From contig CABQMF010000007.1 in the NCBI GenBank assembly GCA_902465265.1, forward strand, positions 5,531 through 69,530: a stretch of DNA of 64,000 nucleotides, written 5' to 3'. The DNA comes from an uncultured Collinsella sp. Lineage in GTDB: Bacteria; Actinomycetota; Coriobacteriia; Coriobacteriales; Coriobacteriaceae. The notes under the pieces were generated by a model, which was given only the letters and a program-made list of their open reading frames with translations, made no database searches and was not told where the DNA came from. Shown in pieces: positions 54,374 through 62,411 of this stretch (positions are counted from its first letter, which is position 1; the number at the start of each line of letters is the position of its first letter). The translations under genes were made by a program, and so were the position numbers.

Positions 54374-55162
54374 CTAAAACAGACACTGCTCTATCAGCTC
54401 TTTACCGCGCAGGGTGTCGATCCATCCCCGTGGGATGGCGTCCATGCCGTATGCCGTGCCGGCGAGGGCGCCGGCGACGGCTGCGGTGGTGTCGGTGTCG
54501 TCGCCTAGGTTGACGGCGGCAAGCACGCAATCTTCGTAACTATTGGTGTTGACAAAGCACCAGGCGGCTGCCTTAAGCGTGTCGCGCACGAAGCCACCTG
54601 ACCTGATTTCCTGCTCAGGCACGCCTTTCAGCCGCAGTGCCCACGAGGGGAGTGCGCCGTTCAGCACGTCTCTCATCAGCTCGACAAATATGACGCATGC
54701 ATCGGTCGACGTTCTGTGGGCGTGCGTTATCGCGGAGACCTCGCAGATCTCGTCGTCAGTCGCGTTGACAAACGCCAGGGGCGCGATGCGCATGAGCGAA
54801 CCGTTACCGTTGTCGCGTTCGCCGGAGCCTCCTTTGCCGGCATGCAAGGCGCGGGCGGTCGTGCCGCCGTAATCGAAAACGCCGTCGATCGTATGCTCGC
54901 CACGGGCAATCCAACCTACGAACTTGTCGCGCATGTCTGAGGCGTCGATATGCCCGAGCTCCCTAATCGAGTCGCAGGTAGCAAGCGTCATAGATGTGTC
55001 GTCGCTCCAGGTGCCGGCGGGCTGCCCATGTGTGCCGTAGCCGATCATGTCGGTGCATTCGAACGTGCCACGAGGCCTGAACTCGTAGGGAACGCCCAGT
55101 GCGTCGCCGACGGCGAGTCCGTAAATGCAGTCGCGTAGCGTTGTTTTCGGTCTGTCTGTCAT
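54374..55162 (-). CDS. ADP-ribosylglycohydrolase family protein
   Basis: ARH/DraG-type hydrolase of 262 residues that removes ADP-ribose from proteins or small molecules. Metal-binding motifs are clear: GLAVGDALGVPYEFR near 15, TWSDDTSMTLA near 51, GNGSLMRIAP near 118 and LGDDTDTTAAVAGALAG near 222. GAGGAG lies ahead of ATG 55162. No ADP-ribosyltransferase gene is nearby, so the substrate is unknown. It sits upstream of the stop of a DUF1016 nuclease gene on the same strand with 63 bp between. Confidence 0.92.
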   Translation of the reverse strand: MTDRPKTTLRDCIYGLAVGDALGVPYEFRPRGTFECTDMIGYGTHGQPAGTWSDDTSMTLATCDSIRELGHIDASDMRDKFVGWIARGEHTIDGVFDYGGTTARALHAGKGGSGERDNGNGSLMRIAPLAFVNATDDEICEVSAITHAHRTSTDACVIFVELMRDVLNGALPSWALRLKGVPEQEIRSGGFVRDTLKAAAWCFVNTNSYEDCVLAAVNLGDDTDTTAAVAGALAGTAYGMDAIPRGWIDTLRGKELIEQCLF

Positions 55163-55225
55163 GGAATGCTCCTCTTATGCCAGGGGAAGTGGAACGCCGT
55201 CGGGGGTATCGGTCGTAACGTGCTA

Positions 55226-56275
55226 CTACACTTGCGCTTCGCCATTAGTCGCTTCGTTGATGGCGCGATACTCGGCACTCAGCTCGCGCGCCAGCTCTTC
55301 CTTGCTTGGAAGGTACGGCAGGTATTTGGCGGCAAACACTTGGTCGTTGTCTTCGGGCAGCGTGTACTCGACAATCGAGTCGCTTTTGTCCGCGCAGAGC
55401 ACGATGCCTATAGGCGGATTGTCGCCTTCGTTCATGAGCTCACGCGTGTAGTAGTTCACATACATTTGCATCTGGCCCAGGTCCTGATGCGTAAGGTCAT
55501 CGGTCTTAAGGTCGATGAGCACGAAGCAGCGCATTAGATAGTTGTAAAACACAAGGTCAATATAGAAATGGCGCCCATCAAAGGTGATGCGCTTTTGGCG
55601 CGCCTCGAAAGCGAAACCACGGCCAAGCTCCAGCAGGAACTTCTGAAGATGCGTGATGAGTGCCTGCTCTAGATCGCTCTCGCGAAACGCAGCATCGTCC
55701 GAGAAACCTAAAAACTCCAGTACATATGGGTCGCGGATGATATCCTCGGGGCGACGAGCCGGGGCGCTCTTTTGGATTTCCTGGGTGACGGCCTCCTTGT
55801 CCTTGCTGGCAAGTAGGCGCTCGCGGAACATGGTGTTGATCTGGCGCTCGAGCTGACGCGTGCTCCAACGAGAATCGGCGCATTCGTTCATGTACCAGGC
55901 GCGAGCATCAGGGTCGGGAATGCGCATCAACCTGCGGTAATGAGTCCAGCTCAATTCGGGACGCAGTGAGTCCCGAATTGGAAATGCAAGATAGAGCTGA
56001 CGCATTTTGCGCAGCTCCCTTGCTTCAAAACCCTTACCAAAATCCTTGGTAAGTCTGATTGCGAGGGCCTTGAGCAGGGCCTCTCCATACTTGGCACGAT
56101 CCTCTCCGCCCTGCTCATCAACAATGCTCTTGCCGATCTCCCAATACGCCTCAACCATCGCAAAGTTAACGGCGGTATAGGCCTTGTCGCGAGCGGCGTT
56201 GAGAATCGAGGAAACCTGCTTGTAAAAAACTTCTGGCACGATTGCCGATTCTCCACGGTTTGCCAGTTCGCCCAT
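55226..56275 (-). CDS. DUF1016/YhcG-type PD-(D/E)XK nuclease family protein
   Basis: Protein of about 349 residues. The N-terminal DUF1016 region includes AYWEIGKSIVDEQ, YGEALLKALA and KMRQLYLAF; the C-terminal half has the nuclease-like ITFDGRHFYIDLVFYNYLMRCFVLIDLKTDDLTHQD arrangement (D and LIDLK as metal and catalytic positions) and GIVLCADKSDSIVEY. Such genes are frequent near restriction or mobile loci but the function is uncertain. ATG 56275 is used; GTG 56278 is adjacent. The gene is less GC-rich than its neighbours and probably accessory. Confidence 0.88.
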   Translation of the reverse strand: MGELANRGESAIVPEVFYKQVSSILNAARDKAYTAVNFAMVEAYWEIGKSIVDEQGGEDRAKYGEALLKALAIRLTKDFGKGFEARELRKMRQLYLAFPIRDSLRPELSWTHYRRLMRIPDPDARAWYMNECADSRWSTRQLERQINTMFRERLLASKDKEAVTQEIQKSAPARRPEDIIRDPYVLEFLGFSDDAAFRESDLEQALITHLQKFLLELGRGFAFEARQKRITFDGRHFYIDLVFYNYLMRCFVLIDLKTDDLTHQDLGQMQMYVNYYTRELMNEGDNPPIGIVLCADKSDSIVEYTLPEDNDQVFAAKYLPYLPSKEELARELSAEYRAINEATNGEAQV

Positions 56276-56443
56276 CACTGTCGCCCCACTTTCCTCTTGT
56301 GGAATGCATCTTTATCGCATTTAGTTTAAAGCCTCGCGCGGACACGAATTGCTGTGCTGTCTAGCACCTTCGCATGGGAGCCTTGCGGTGACTAAAATGT
56401 GACCATAGAGACAGTTTTAGCGAACCCCGCGGGAGTGACGCGT

Positions 56444-56714
56444 ATGGACAACAACACGCTGCTGTTCCAGGACAAAGGTTCAGGTAGGTTTAAAGACGTC
56501 AAGATCTAGCCTAACCGTATCGAGGTGCTCAAGAAGGGCACTTTCGGCGGCAAGCACACCGAGATTGTCTATCTTAAGGACATCGCGGGGGGTCAACAGG
56601 ATCAAGGGCCGCGACGTTTTCCTACGTAACAGGCTGTTGACTGCTTGTGTCTTTAGCCTGAGCAGCCGTGTGAAGGCCCAGGAGTTTGTTAACGCGCTGA
56701 ACATGGTGATGTAG
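56444..56714 (+). pseudogene. Broken gene for a small PH-domain-like protein
   Basis: Reading from ATG 56444 (MDNNTLLFQDKGSGRFKDVKI) a TAG stop at about 56507 interrupts the frame, which then continues NRIEVLKKGTFGGKHTEIVYLKDI. After GCGGGG near 56586 a shift to another frame restores VNRIKGRDVFLRN and, further on, SSRVKAQEFVNALNM before a TAG at 56712. The pattern EVLKKGTFGGK...YLKDI...F...AQEFVNAL is that of small bacterial PH (bPH) domains. One stop and one frameshift make it a pseudogene unless the sequence has errors. Confidence 0.65.
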
Positions 56715-56808
56715 CTTGTGGCGGCGTTCGGGCCATGGTAAAAATCGGGGGCACAGAACGGTGTCCTGCGCCCCCGATTGAGTCGATGTGTTTAAAAGGC
56801 CGGCTTGC

Positions 56809-59310
56809 CTATTCGCTACCGTCCCCAGCGTTTTCGCGGTCGTTAACAAGCATTGCCGCGCCGGCGACCGTTGTCGCCACGGCGGCAGCGGCGAGCCCGG
56901 CGGCGATGCCAGAGCCGTCGCCCGTGCCGGCGAGCTTCTCGCCCGAGCCCTTGCTCTTGTTGCCCTTGCCGTTCTTGTCGGCGCTGTCCGTGGTGGCATC
57001 GTTGCCGTTGCCGCCGCCGGTACCGTTGCCGGTGTCGCCCGCGTTGCCCGAAGTCATCACAGTAAAGCTTGCGGCTCCGTCGGTGGCAAGCGTGTAGTTT
57101 TGCGCCGCGTCGCCCAACAGGCCTTTCGCACGCACCCAATACGTCCCCGCGGCAAATGCCTCGCCCTCGGCCATCGTCGTTCCCGGAGCGCCGTTCGCGT
57201 CGTGCACAAACTCGAGCTGGGCCGTGCAGGCATCGGTTTCGAGCTTGCCCTCGAGTGATGCCGCAATCTTGGCGCGCACGTCTTCGCCGGCCTTAAGGCC
57301 TTCGAGTCCCTCAAAATGGGGCGTCAGCGCGCGTGGATTGATATCGATGGGCACGGAGCCCCGCAGCTCCGTAACGGTCTCGTTGCCCAGGGCGTCGACA
57401 TCCACGTATTCGATGGCAAACGCGCTGCCAGAAGCGGCCACGTTGAGTACGTTGCTGCTGTCGACAAGGCGGAAATGGCCCTCGCCAACGGTCTTGCCAT
57501 CTTGGAGCGAGGCATCGCTCAGCGAGTCTCCATACGTCATGTGCATGCGGTCCGGGAGGCAGCATGAAACTGTTGGCTTGTGCTTAGCGTCGTAATTGCG
57601 TTGGTAGATGCTCCGGGCCAGTGCCGAATCGACAAAGTCGGACGCGATAATGCCAACGTGCTTGAGGCAATCTGACTTTGTTTTATCGCTGCCGCTGGGA
57701 TTGATGTACTGGCTCTTGTACAGATGCTCGTTGACCACTCGCGCCGCGGTAAAAGGATTGCTTCCTTGTTTGTAATTCGTGCAACTGGTGTAGTTGATAG
57801 ACCAGCAGCGTTCCAGGACTTGCACCTTGGCGCCATCATTGTCCTCGACGTCCACCTTGTTGCGCGTGAGATTGGTCGTCTCTCGCAGCGCCATATCGAC
57901 CCAGCTAATCTTGTCGGTTCCGGTGCATTCAAAATGGTCCTGGGCGTATACCTTGGTGCAATAGGGCTCTTTGTCGCCCGCATTGCCCGTAGTCTCAAAG
58001 CCTCGCGCGTCTTGGACGAGGCACATCGACTGCCCGGAATGCGCCTTGATTTTGTCGTCCCATTGGGTGAGATCGAGGCCCCACGTGTGGCTGCTTACGC
58101 TGTTGCCGGCGAGTACAAATCGACGCAGCAGGACGATCTTTCCGCGCACCTCGTTCAGTGTGGGGATTCGGCTCGACGTATAGAACAGATCGGGATTATC
58201 GTGCATAACCTTGGCGAAAGCCGTCGTAACGCTTTCGTCGGTAGCCTCGTCGTTGCCTCGTGACGCAAGCATGATGAGCGCTTCTGATGGGTTTTCGTTC
58301 AAAAATGTTTTGAAGTAGTCGATGACATTGGAGAGATGCATAAAGCCCCCGTCTTTTTTGAGCAGGTAGCATCTTCCATGGTCGATACCGGGGTCGCCGT
58401 TCTCGTCGTTCCTTCCGAGTCGGATATCAAAATAGCGAATGCCTTCGAGCAACTGCGTGGGGATGTAATCCTGCTGGCACTTTGCTTGTGAGGATTGGGG
58501 CTCGGTGTCGTTGTCCACGCTGCAGGTGCCCGAATCATGCGTGCCCGGGATACTCAGCTCGTCGAGGTACTTGTTGTCGTCGACGTATTTCATCCAGCAT
58601 GGTCCGTCGACGTAGCTGCTATACGTGGTCCAGTCGATACTTCTAACTGTGGTATTGATCTTGCCCATGTCGTAACCGATAAGTTCGAGCTCCCACGGAA
58701 TGCTCTTACTCTTATGGCAGATCTTATTGTTGTCCTGGTCTTTGCCGTTCGATTCTATTGCCAGGTACTTAATGTCTTTTTTCTCGGTTTCTTTCTCGAC
58801 CGTGCGGTCTCGGATGATATAGGTTCCGTTTGATTGACGCTCGAACGCAAAAGCACGGCTGGGCTTGTTGTCATACTCGCCGCCCCATACGTGGATGACC
58901 TTTCCATCTTTGTCCGAGTCGTCGTCGACCGACCAAATGCTGTAGCCCGTCTTTTTATGCTCTTCGAAATTGAGCAAGGTGCGGATAGCATACCAGTTTG
59001 TATCGTCATTCTTGGTCGTTACGTTCTCAAGGATGAGCTTGCTGGACGTGCCGTCGTTAAACAGGTGGCAGACGTTGCCGCGAACGTTGCCGTCTTGGTT
59101 GACGCTCGCGGTGCGAAAATAGCCCGCGGGGCGAAGGCGAATGACGAAATTGTCGAGGCTGTCCGACGGTGCGGGTGTGTTGTCTGCAAATGCCGCTCGC
59201 AGGGGAATGCCCGGCGCTGCGGTTTCGGGCAGGCTTGCAAGTGGTGACAACGCCGCAAGCCCTAGGCCCAGCGTAAACGCTCGGCGGCTGATGGCATGGT
59301 GTTCGGTCAT
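56809..59310 (-). CDS. Secreted PI-PLC-like phosphodiesterase with Tat signal and sortase-like tail
   Basis: Surface protein of about 833 residues. A twin-arginine signal (SRRAFTLGLGLAALSPLASL) opens the protein. Residues 50-170 form an unassigned beta-rich, lectin-like region. The PI-specific phospholipase C X-type domain follows: IPGTHDSGT near 255, IRYFDIRLG near 295 and DHGRCYL near 309, holding the two catalytic histidines. A C-terminal beta domain and a Gly/Asn/Lys-rich linker lead to LAGTGD near 791, a hydrophobic stretch and a charged end, resembling a cell-wall sorting signal with LAGTG in place of LPXTG. It may act on phosphatidylinositol or GPI-type lipids at the cell surface. GGAG lies ahead of ATG 59310. 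Confidence 0.85.
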   Translation of the reverse strand: MTEHHAISRRAFTLGLGLAALSPLASLPETAAPGIPLRAAFADNTPAPSDSLDNFVIRLRPAGYFRTASVNQDGNVRGNVCHLFNDGTSSKLILENVTTKNDDTNWYAIRTLLNFEEHKKTGYSIWSVDDDSDKDGKVIHVWGGEYDNKPSRAFAFERQSNGTYIIRDRTVEKETEKKDIKYLAIESNGKDQDNNKICHKSKSIPWELELIGYDMGKINTTVRSIDWTTYSSYVDGPCWMKYVDDNKYLDELSIPGTHDSGTCSVDNDTEPQSSQAKCQQDYIPTQLLEGIRYFDIRLGRNDENGDPGIDHGRCYLLKKDGGFMHLSNVIDYFKTFLNENPSEALIMLASRGNDEATDESVTTAFAKVMHDNPDLFYTSSRIPTLNEVRGKIVLLRRFVLAGNSVSSHTWGLDLTQWDDKIKAHSGQSMCLVQDARGFETTGNAGDKEPYCTKVYAQDHFECTGTDKISWVDMALRETTNLTRNKVDVEDNDGAKVQVLERCWSINYTSCTNYKQGSNPFTAARVVNEHLYKSQYINPSGSDKTKSDCLKHVGIIASDFVDSALARSIYQRNYDAKHKPTVSCCLPDRMHMTYGDSLSDASLQDGKTVGEGHFRLVDSSNVLNVAASGSAFAIEYVDVDALGNETVTELRGSVPIDINPRALTPHFEGLEGLKAGEDVRAKIAASLEGKLETDACTAQLEFVHDANGAPGTTMAEGEAFAAGTYWVRAKGLLGDAAQNYTLATDGAASFTVMTSGNAGDTGNGTGGGNGNDATTDSADKNGKGNKSKGSGEKLAGTGDGSGIAAGLAAAAVATTVAGAAMLVNDRENAGDGSE

Positions 59311-59349
59311 AACTTCTCCATTCGCAGAGTGCGGTTATGCGATAGTTTT

Positions 59350-59365
59350 GGTCACTATACTGACC
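59350..59365 (-). promoter_or_regulatory. Palindromic operator candidate overlapping a -10 box of the PI-PLC gene
   Basis: GGTCACTATACTGACC is palindromic except for one base pair; on the minus strand it contains TATAGT, a good -10, 40-55 bp upstream of ATG 59310. Such an overlap would fit repression of the PI-PLC gene. Confidence 0.45.
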
Positions 59366-59517
59366 AGATGTTTAAAGATGCTGGTTTAAATTGCCTGCGC
59401 GGCGCTATAAATCGGCGGGCGGACGTGTTGGGGCACTTGTCTATTTGTGCTGTTATCACGTCTGGGATGGTTTTGGAGCCCGGCATCCTGCGTTCGTCGG
59501 CTACCGGCATAAGAATG

Positions 59518-59543
59518 GGGAGGGTCGGCTTACCGGCCCTCCC
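59518..59543 (-). terminator. Hairpin after the first lipoprotein gene
   Basis: GGGAGGGTCGG and CCGGCCCTCCC pair with one G-U around CTTA, about 70 nt past the lipoprotein stop on the minus strand. The T-tract is poor. Confidence 0.55.
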
Positions 59544-59615
59544 TGGATACGATGCGCTGGGGCACCGCTGCTTGTTAGCGCTGCACTCGTGTTTTCCGTT
59601 GCGCTCGCCAGTCGC

Positions 59616-60209
59616 TTAGCGCTTGATCTCGATATCGTCGAGCTTGACGTCCATGGCCTCGGTCTTTGCCTCGGCGATATCATCGGCAAACTCCAGGGAC
59701 TTCATCATGGTCTCGACGGCGTCCTTGTGTTCCTCGACGTTGTCGATGCGCACGTACACGCTGCCGCCGTCAACGTCGGTGAAGTACTCGGTCGTCACGC
59801 CGCCCGAGTGCGTAAAGTAGGCGCTGCGCCAGGTCTTGCCGTTGTACTTAACGGGATCGCTCTCGGTCCATCCGGAGTTGGCCTTCCATTTGGCCTCGTA
59901 GTCGAACAGCTCGTCAGCGTTCTTGTCAGAGTCGAAGACGGGGATGAAGCGGTCGCTGGCATGCTCGCTCTCGGTGAACTTAAACTGGGCCCTGTCGGCG
60001 GTATCGCCTGCGACGTCCGTGATTTCGACGCCCTCGGGGACTTCGACCTTAAACCAAATGAAGTTGGTCCTCATATCCACGGCTGGTTTTTCTGCTCCGC
60101 CGCCACCGCCACTTCCGGTAGCGCCGCCGCTGCCACCGCAGCCCACCAGGGCAACTGCGGCAAAGAGACTGATGCAGAGGGTGAGAATCGCAAAGGCCTT
60201 CTTTTTCAT
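59616..60209 (-). CDS. Lipoprotein A of a tandem pair
   Basis: Exported lipoprotein of 197 residues: signal MKKKAFAILTLCISLFAAVALVGC with lipobox cysteine at 24, a Gly/Ser linker, then a globular domain beginning NFIWFKVEVPEGVEI. It is clearly paralogous to the next gene upstream (shared FIWFKVE, DRFIPV, YNGKTW, TDV..GSVYV, SLEF/SIEF, DIEI/SIEI near the end). Function unknown. GAGGAGG precedes ATG 60209. Each copy has its own promoter region and terminator, so they are duplicated units, not an operon. Confidence 0.82.
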   Translation of the reverse strand: MKKKAFAILTLCISLFAAVALVGCGGSGGATGSGGGGGAEKPAVDMRTNFIWFKVEVPEGVEITDVAGDTADRAQFKFTESEHASDRFIPVFDSDKNADELFDYEAKWKANSGWTESDPVKYNGKTWRSAYFTHSGGVTTEYFTDVDGGSVYVRIDNVEEHKDAVETMMKSLEFADDIAEAKTEAMDVKLDDIEIKR

Positions 60210-60281
60210 GGTCGTGTCCTCCTCGATCTGTAACCGCCCATGGATTACCTGCCTTTACTGTACGCGCGGGCGGCTCGTTCA

Positions 60282-60300
60282 GGTGGGCCATGTGTCCCAT
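60282..60300. promoter_or_regulatory. Conserved 19-bp motif upstream of lipoprotein A
   Basis: GGTGGGCCATGTGTCCCAT, matched with one difference at 61244-61262 upstream of lipoprotein B, with similar G-rich sequence after it. TGGG...CCCA is symmetrical. Probably a shared operator or a relic of the duplication. Confidence 0.45.
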
Positions 60301-60351
60301 TCTGGGGGCCTGATTTGCGCCGACAAGTGGCAATATGCTCGGGCGTAAAGA

Positions 60352-60380
60352 GGGGAGGGCCGGCCGATCCAATCCTCCCC
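60352..60380 (-). terminator. Hairpin after the second lipoprotein gene
   Basis: On the minus strand GGGGAGG pairs with CCTCCCC (with inner GGCC/GGCC pairing), followed by TCTTTA, about 55 nt past the stop of lipoprotein B. Confidence 0.55.
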
Positions 60381-60434
60381 TGGCTGGGCGTCCGATCATT
60401 TAATGACTGCGCATGCGATGCTGCGTGCGAGCCC

Positions 60435-61046
60435 CTAATGCTTGATCTCGATGCTCGAAATCTCGACTTCGCGTGCCTCGGCAACTGCCTTCGCCATGTC
60501 ATCGGGAAACTCGATGGAGTTGAGGAGCGCCTCGGCTTCTTTCTTATGCAGATCGAAGTTCGAGATGAGAACGTAGACGCTTCCCGGCTCAACGTCGGTA
60601 AAGAGGAGGGTTGAGACGCCGCTGTTGTCCTCGTACGTTCCGACGAGCCACGTCCTGCCGTTATACTCGACGGACCCGCCATCCTTCCACTGGAACGTAT
60701 CACCTTTCTTTTCTGCCTGGTCGGCGTGGGATTCCTCTGCCGTCAGCGCTTTTTTCCAAACGGGGATAAAGCGATCGGCCGAACCGTTCTCGTCTTCGGG
60801 GAAGGTGAGCTGGACCCTGTCGGCATTCTTGCCAGCGGAGTCGCTTACGCCAACGCTCTCGGGCATCTCGACCTTAAACCAGATAAAGTCGGTCTTCTTG
60901 GCGACGGGAGCTTTTTCCTTGCCCGCGCTCTTGGATGCGCTGCTGCCCCCGCCTCCGCTTGACGCACTTCCGCTGCAGCCGACAACGGCAAATGCGGCAA
61001 AGAGGGCGATGCAAAGGGAAAGGATCGATAGGGTCTTTTTCTTCAT
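60435..61046 (-). CDS. Lipoprotein B of a tandem pair
   Basis: Exported lipoprotein of 203 residues: MKKKTLSILSLCIALFAAFA then VVGC with the lipid-modified cysteine at 24, a Ser/Gly/Lys linker and the same domain as lipoprotein A (FIWFKVEMPESV, ADRFIPVWKK, YNGRTWLVG, FTDVEPGSVYVLI). AAGGAGG precedes ATG 61046; an upstream ATG at 61079 would precede the signal peptide and is rejected. Function unknown; the domain looks like a small alpha/beta surface domain. Confidence 0.82.
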   Translation of the reverse strand: MKKKTLSILSLCIALFAAFAVVGCSGSASSGGGGSSASKSAGKEKAPVAKKTDFIWFKVEMPESVGVSDSAGKNADRVQLTFPEDENGSADRFIPVWKKALTAEESHADQAEKKGDTFQWKDGGSVEYNGRTWLVGTYEDNSGVSTLLFTDVEPGSVYVLISNFDLHKKEAEALLNSIEFPDDMAKAVAEAREVEISSIEIKH

Positions 61047-61385
61047 GGTGGCGTCCTCCTTGTCTGTCGGTGACATCACGGCGCCGCATGCTGTTGGGGT
61101 ACTGATTGCGCTGGCGGCGGATGTCTCTGTGTGCTGTGCGGCTTATGCCTCCGTTCATCGCTTGTGGCCGTTGCGCGGCCGTGCCCCAACGGGTTCCTTA
61201 CTTATAGATATGCCCCAGCTTGTGCTGCCCGGGAGTCTCGAAAGGTGGGCCATGCGTCCCATGTTTGGGGCAGGCGCATGGGACGGCACGGCTCGGCATC
61301 GGCTTTTTCATGTTGCGCAACAGCGCCCTGGGTGGGGGCGTATAGACTTGGCTGTGACAAAAGCTAAACCACGAAAGGTCGAACG
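61047..61385. other. Divergent regulatory region between lipoprotein B and a zinc-ribbon gene
   Basis: Contains the 19-bp motif (61244-61262) related to the one upstream of lipoprotein A, the TGTTGCGCAACA palindrome (61311-61322) and TATAGACT near 61341, a likely -10 for the zinc-ribbon gene. No coding sequence is supported. Confidence 0.45.
61311..61322. promoter_or_regulatory. 12-bp palindrome TGTTGCGCAACA upstream of the second zinc-ribbon gene
   Basis: Identical to the site at 47572-47583, again preceded by A (ATGTTGCGCAACA), 63 bp upstream of the start codon at 61386. It is probably bound by the same regulator. Confidence 0.55.
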
Positions 61386-62225
61386 ATGTTCTGTCAAAAA
61401 TGCGGACAGCAAGTGCCTGATGGATCGACGTTTTGTACGCATTGCGGGGCGTCGCTGGCTGGCGGTTCCATACCGACGCCTACGGGCACTGGCCCTTCCT
61501 CTGCCCCGGGCCTAACCCAGTCGATGCCGCCGGTCGCGCCTGCGCCTCAAAAGCCTAAGAGCAAAGCTCCAATTATCATCGCGGTGGCGTGTGCCGCCGT
61601 GGTACTCCTCGGGGGTGGCACGGTGTTTGCGCTCACGATGCTTAACGGGTCCAAGAGCTCTGACACGCAAATTTCGGTGGTCGATACCGGGTCTTCGGAC
61701 GAGAAAGATTCTTCTGCCAAGAAGAAGAGCGACAAGTCCAAGACCAAGGAACCCTCGTCGTCCGATGACGAGGCCGTTCCCGAGGACGAGTCGGCTTACT
61801 ACGGTTCGGGCGATTCGGACGATTACCTGACCGACGTGCATACGTACACGAACGACATGCATCCTTATAGCATGTCGATTCCCAACCGTTTTGAGATGGA
61901 AGATACTCCCAGCGGCAGCAGCACAAGGTACGAGGATCCGGAGACGGGTTTTGTGATCGGCCTGTCTGGCTACGTCAACGTTAACGACGAAACTGCACAC
62001 GAGATGTTCGTCGATGCGGAAACCTCGGGCAAGGCCGACCTCTATACCGCAGAGGGCGACAACTGGTACGTGGTCTCGTGGCGCGAGGACGATACGATCA
62101 TTTACGAAAAGACGATCGCCACGGATTCGACGATTGCCACGGCGCATTTGGAGTACTCGACTGCAAACCGCGACATGGGGTCGAAGATTATCGACACGCT
62201 GCTGCCGACGTTTCAGGTGGACTAG
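61386..62225 (+). CDS. Zinc-ribbon membrane protein
   Basis: Protein of 279 residues: N-terminal zinc ribbon (FCQKCGQQVPDGSTFCTHCGA), Pro-rich linker, one transmembrane segment near 60-85 (IIIAVACAAVVLLGGGTVFAL), a Ser/Lys/Asp-rich stalk and an outer domain of about 130 residues starting MHPYSMSIPNRFEMED. The first 25 residues closely match those of the 47665 protein, but the outer domains differ. GAAAGG lies ahead of ATG 61386. Function unknown. Confidence 0.8.
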   Translation: MFCQKCGQQVPDGSTFCTHCGASLAGGSIPTPTGTGPSSAPGLTQSMPPVAPAPQKPKSKAPIIIAVACAAVVLLGGGTVFALTMLNGSKSSDTQISVVDTGSSDEKDSSAKKKSDKSKTKEPSSSDDEAVPEDESAYYGSGDSDDYLTDVHTYTNDMHPYSMSIPNRFEMEDTPSGSSTRYEDPETGFVIGLSGYVNVNDETAHEMFVDAETSGKADLYTAEGDNWYVVSWREDDTIIYEKTIATDSTIATAHLEYSTANRDMGSKIIDTLLPTFQVD

Positions 62226-62283
62226 GCGCCCGTGCCTATAGCCGGCAATCGGAAACGCCGATAGCCAGAGCTCCTGACAGCCT

Positions 62284-62312
62284 TTGTCTTATGGGTTAGA
62301 CTTGGCTTCAAT
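62284..62312 (+). promoter_or_regulatory. Candidate promoter of fchA-folD
   Basis: TTGTCT at 62284-62289 and TTCAAT at 62307-62312 with a 17-bp spacer. Transcription would start just before the hairpin at 62323-62358, which could act as an attenuator; it may equally be the terminator of the preceding gene. Confidence 0.35.
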
Positions 62313-62322
62313 AAAACCGATG

Positions 62323-62364
62323 AATGGGACAACCGCTTCCTGGCGTCGTTGTCCCATTTTTTGT
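62323..62364 (+). terminator. Hairpin with T-run between a zinc-ribbon gene and fchA
   Basis: AATGGGACAAC and GTTGTCCCATT pair perfectly around a 14-nt loop, followed by TTTT. It lies 98 nt past the zinc-ribbon stop and 48 nt before fchA. Confidence 0.75.
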
Positions 62365-62411
62365 TATGCGTGCGGCCCGTGGTGGCCGGCGCGGTGGGCA
62401 GAGGTGTTTCG

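Larger units (their letters stand above)
59311..59615. other. Intergenic region upstream of the PI-PLC gene
   Basis: Holds the PI-PLC promoter/operator candidate (listed separately) and, at 59518-59543, a hairpin that ends the lipoprotein transcript. No gene is supported. Confidence 0.45.
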
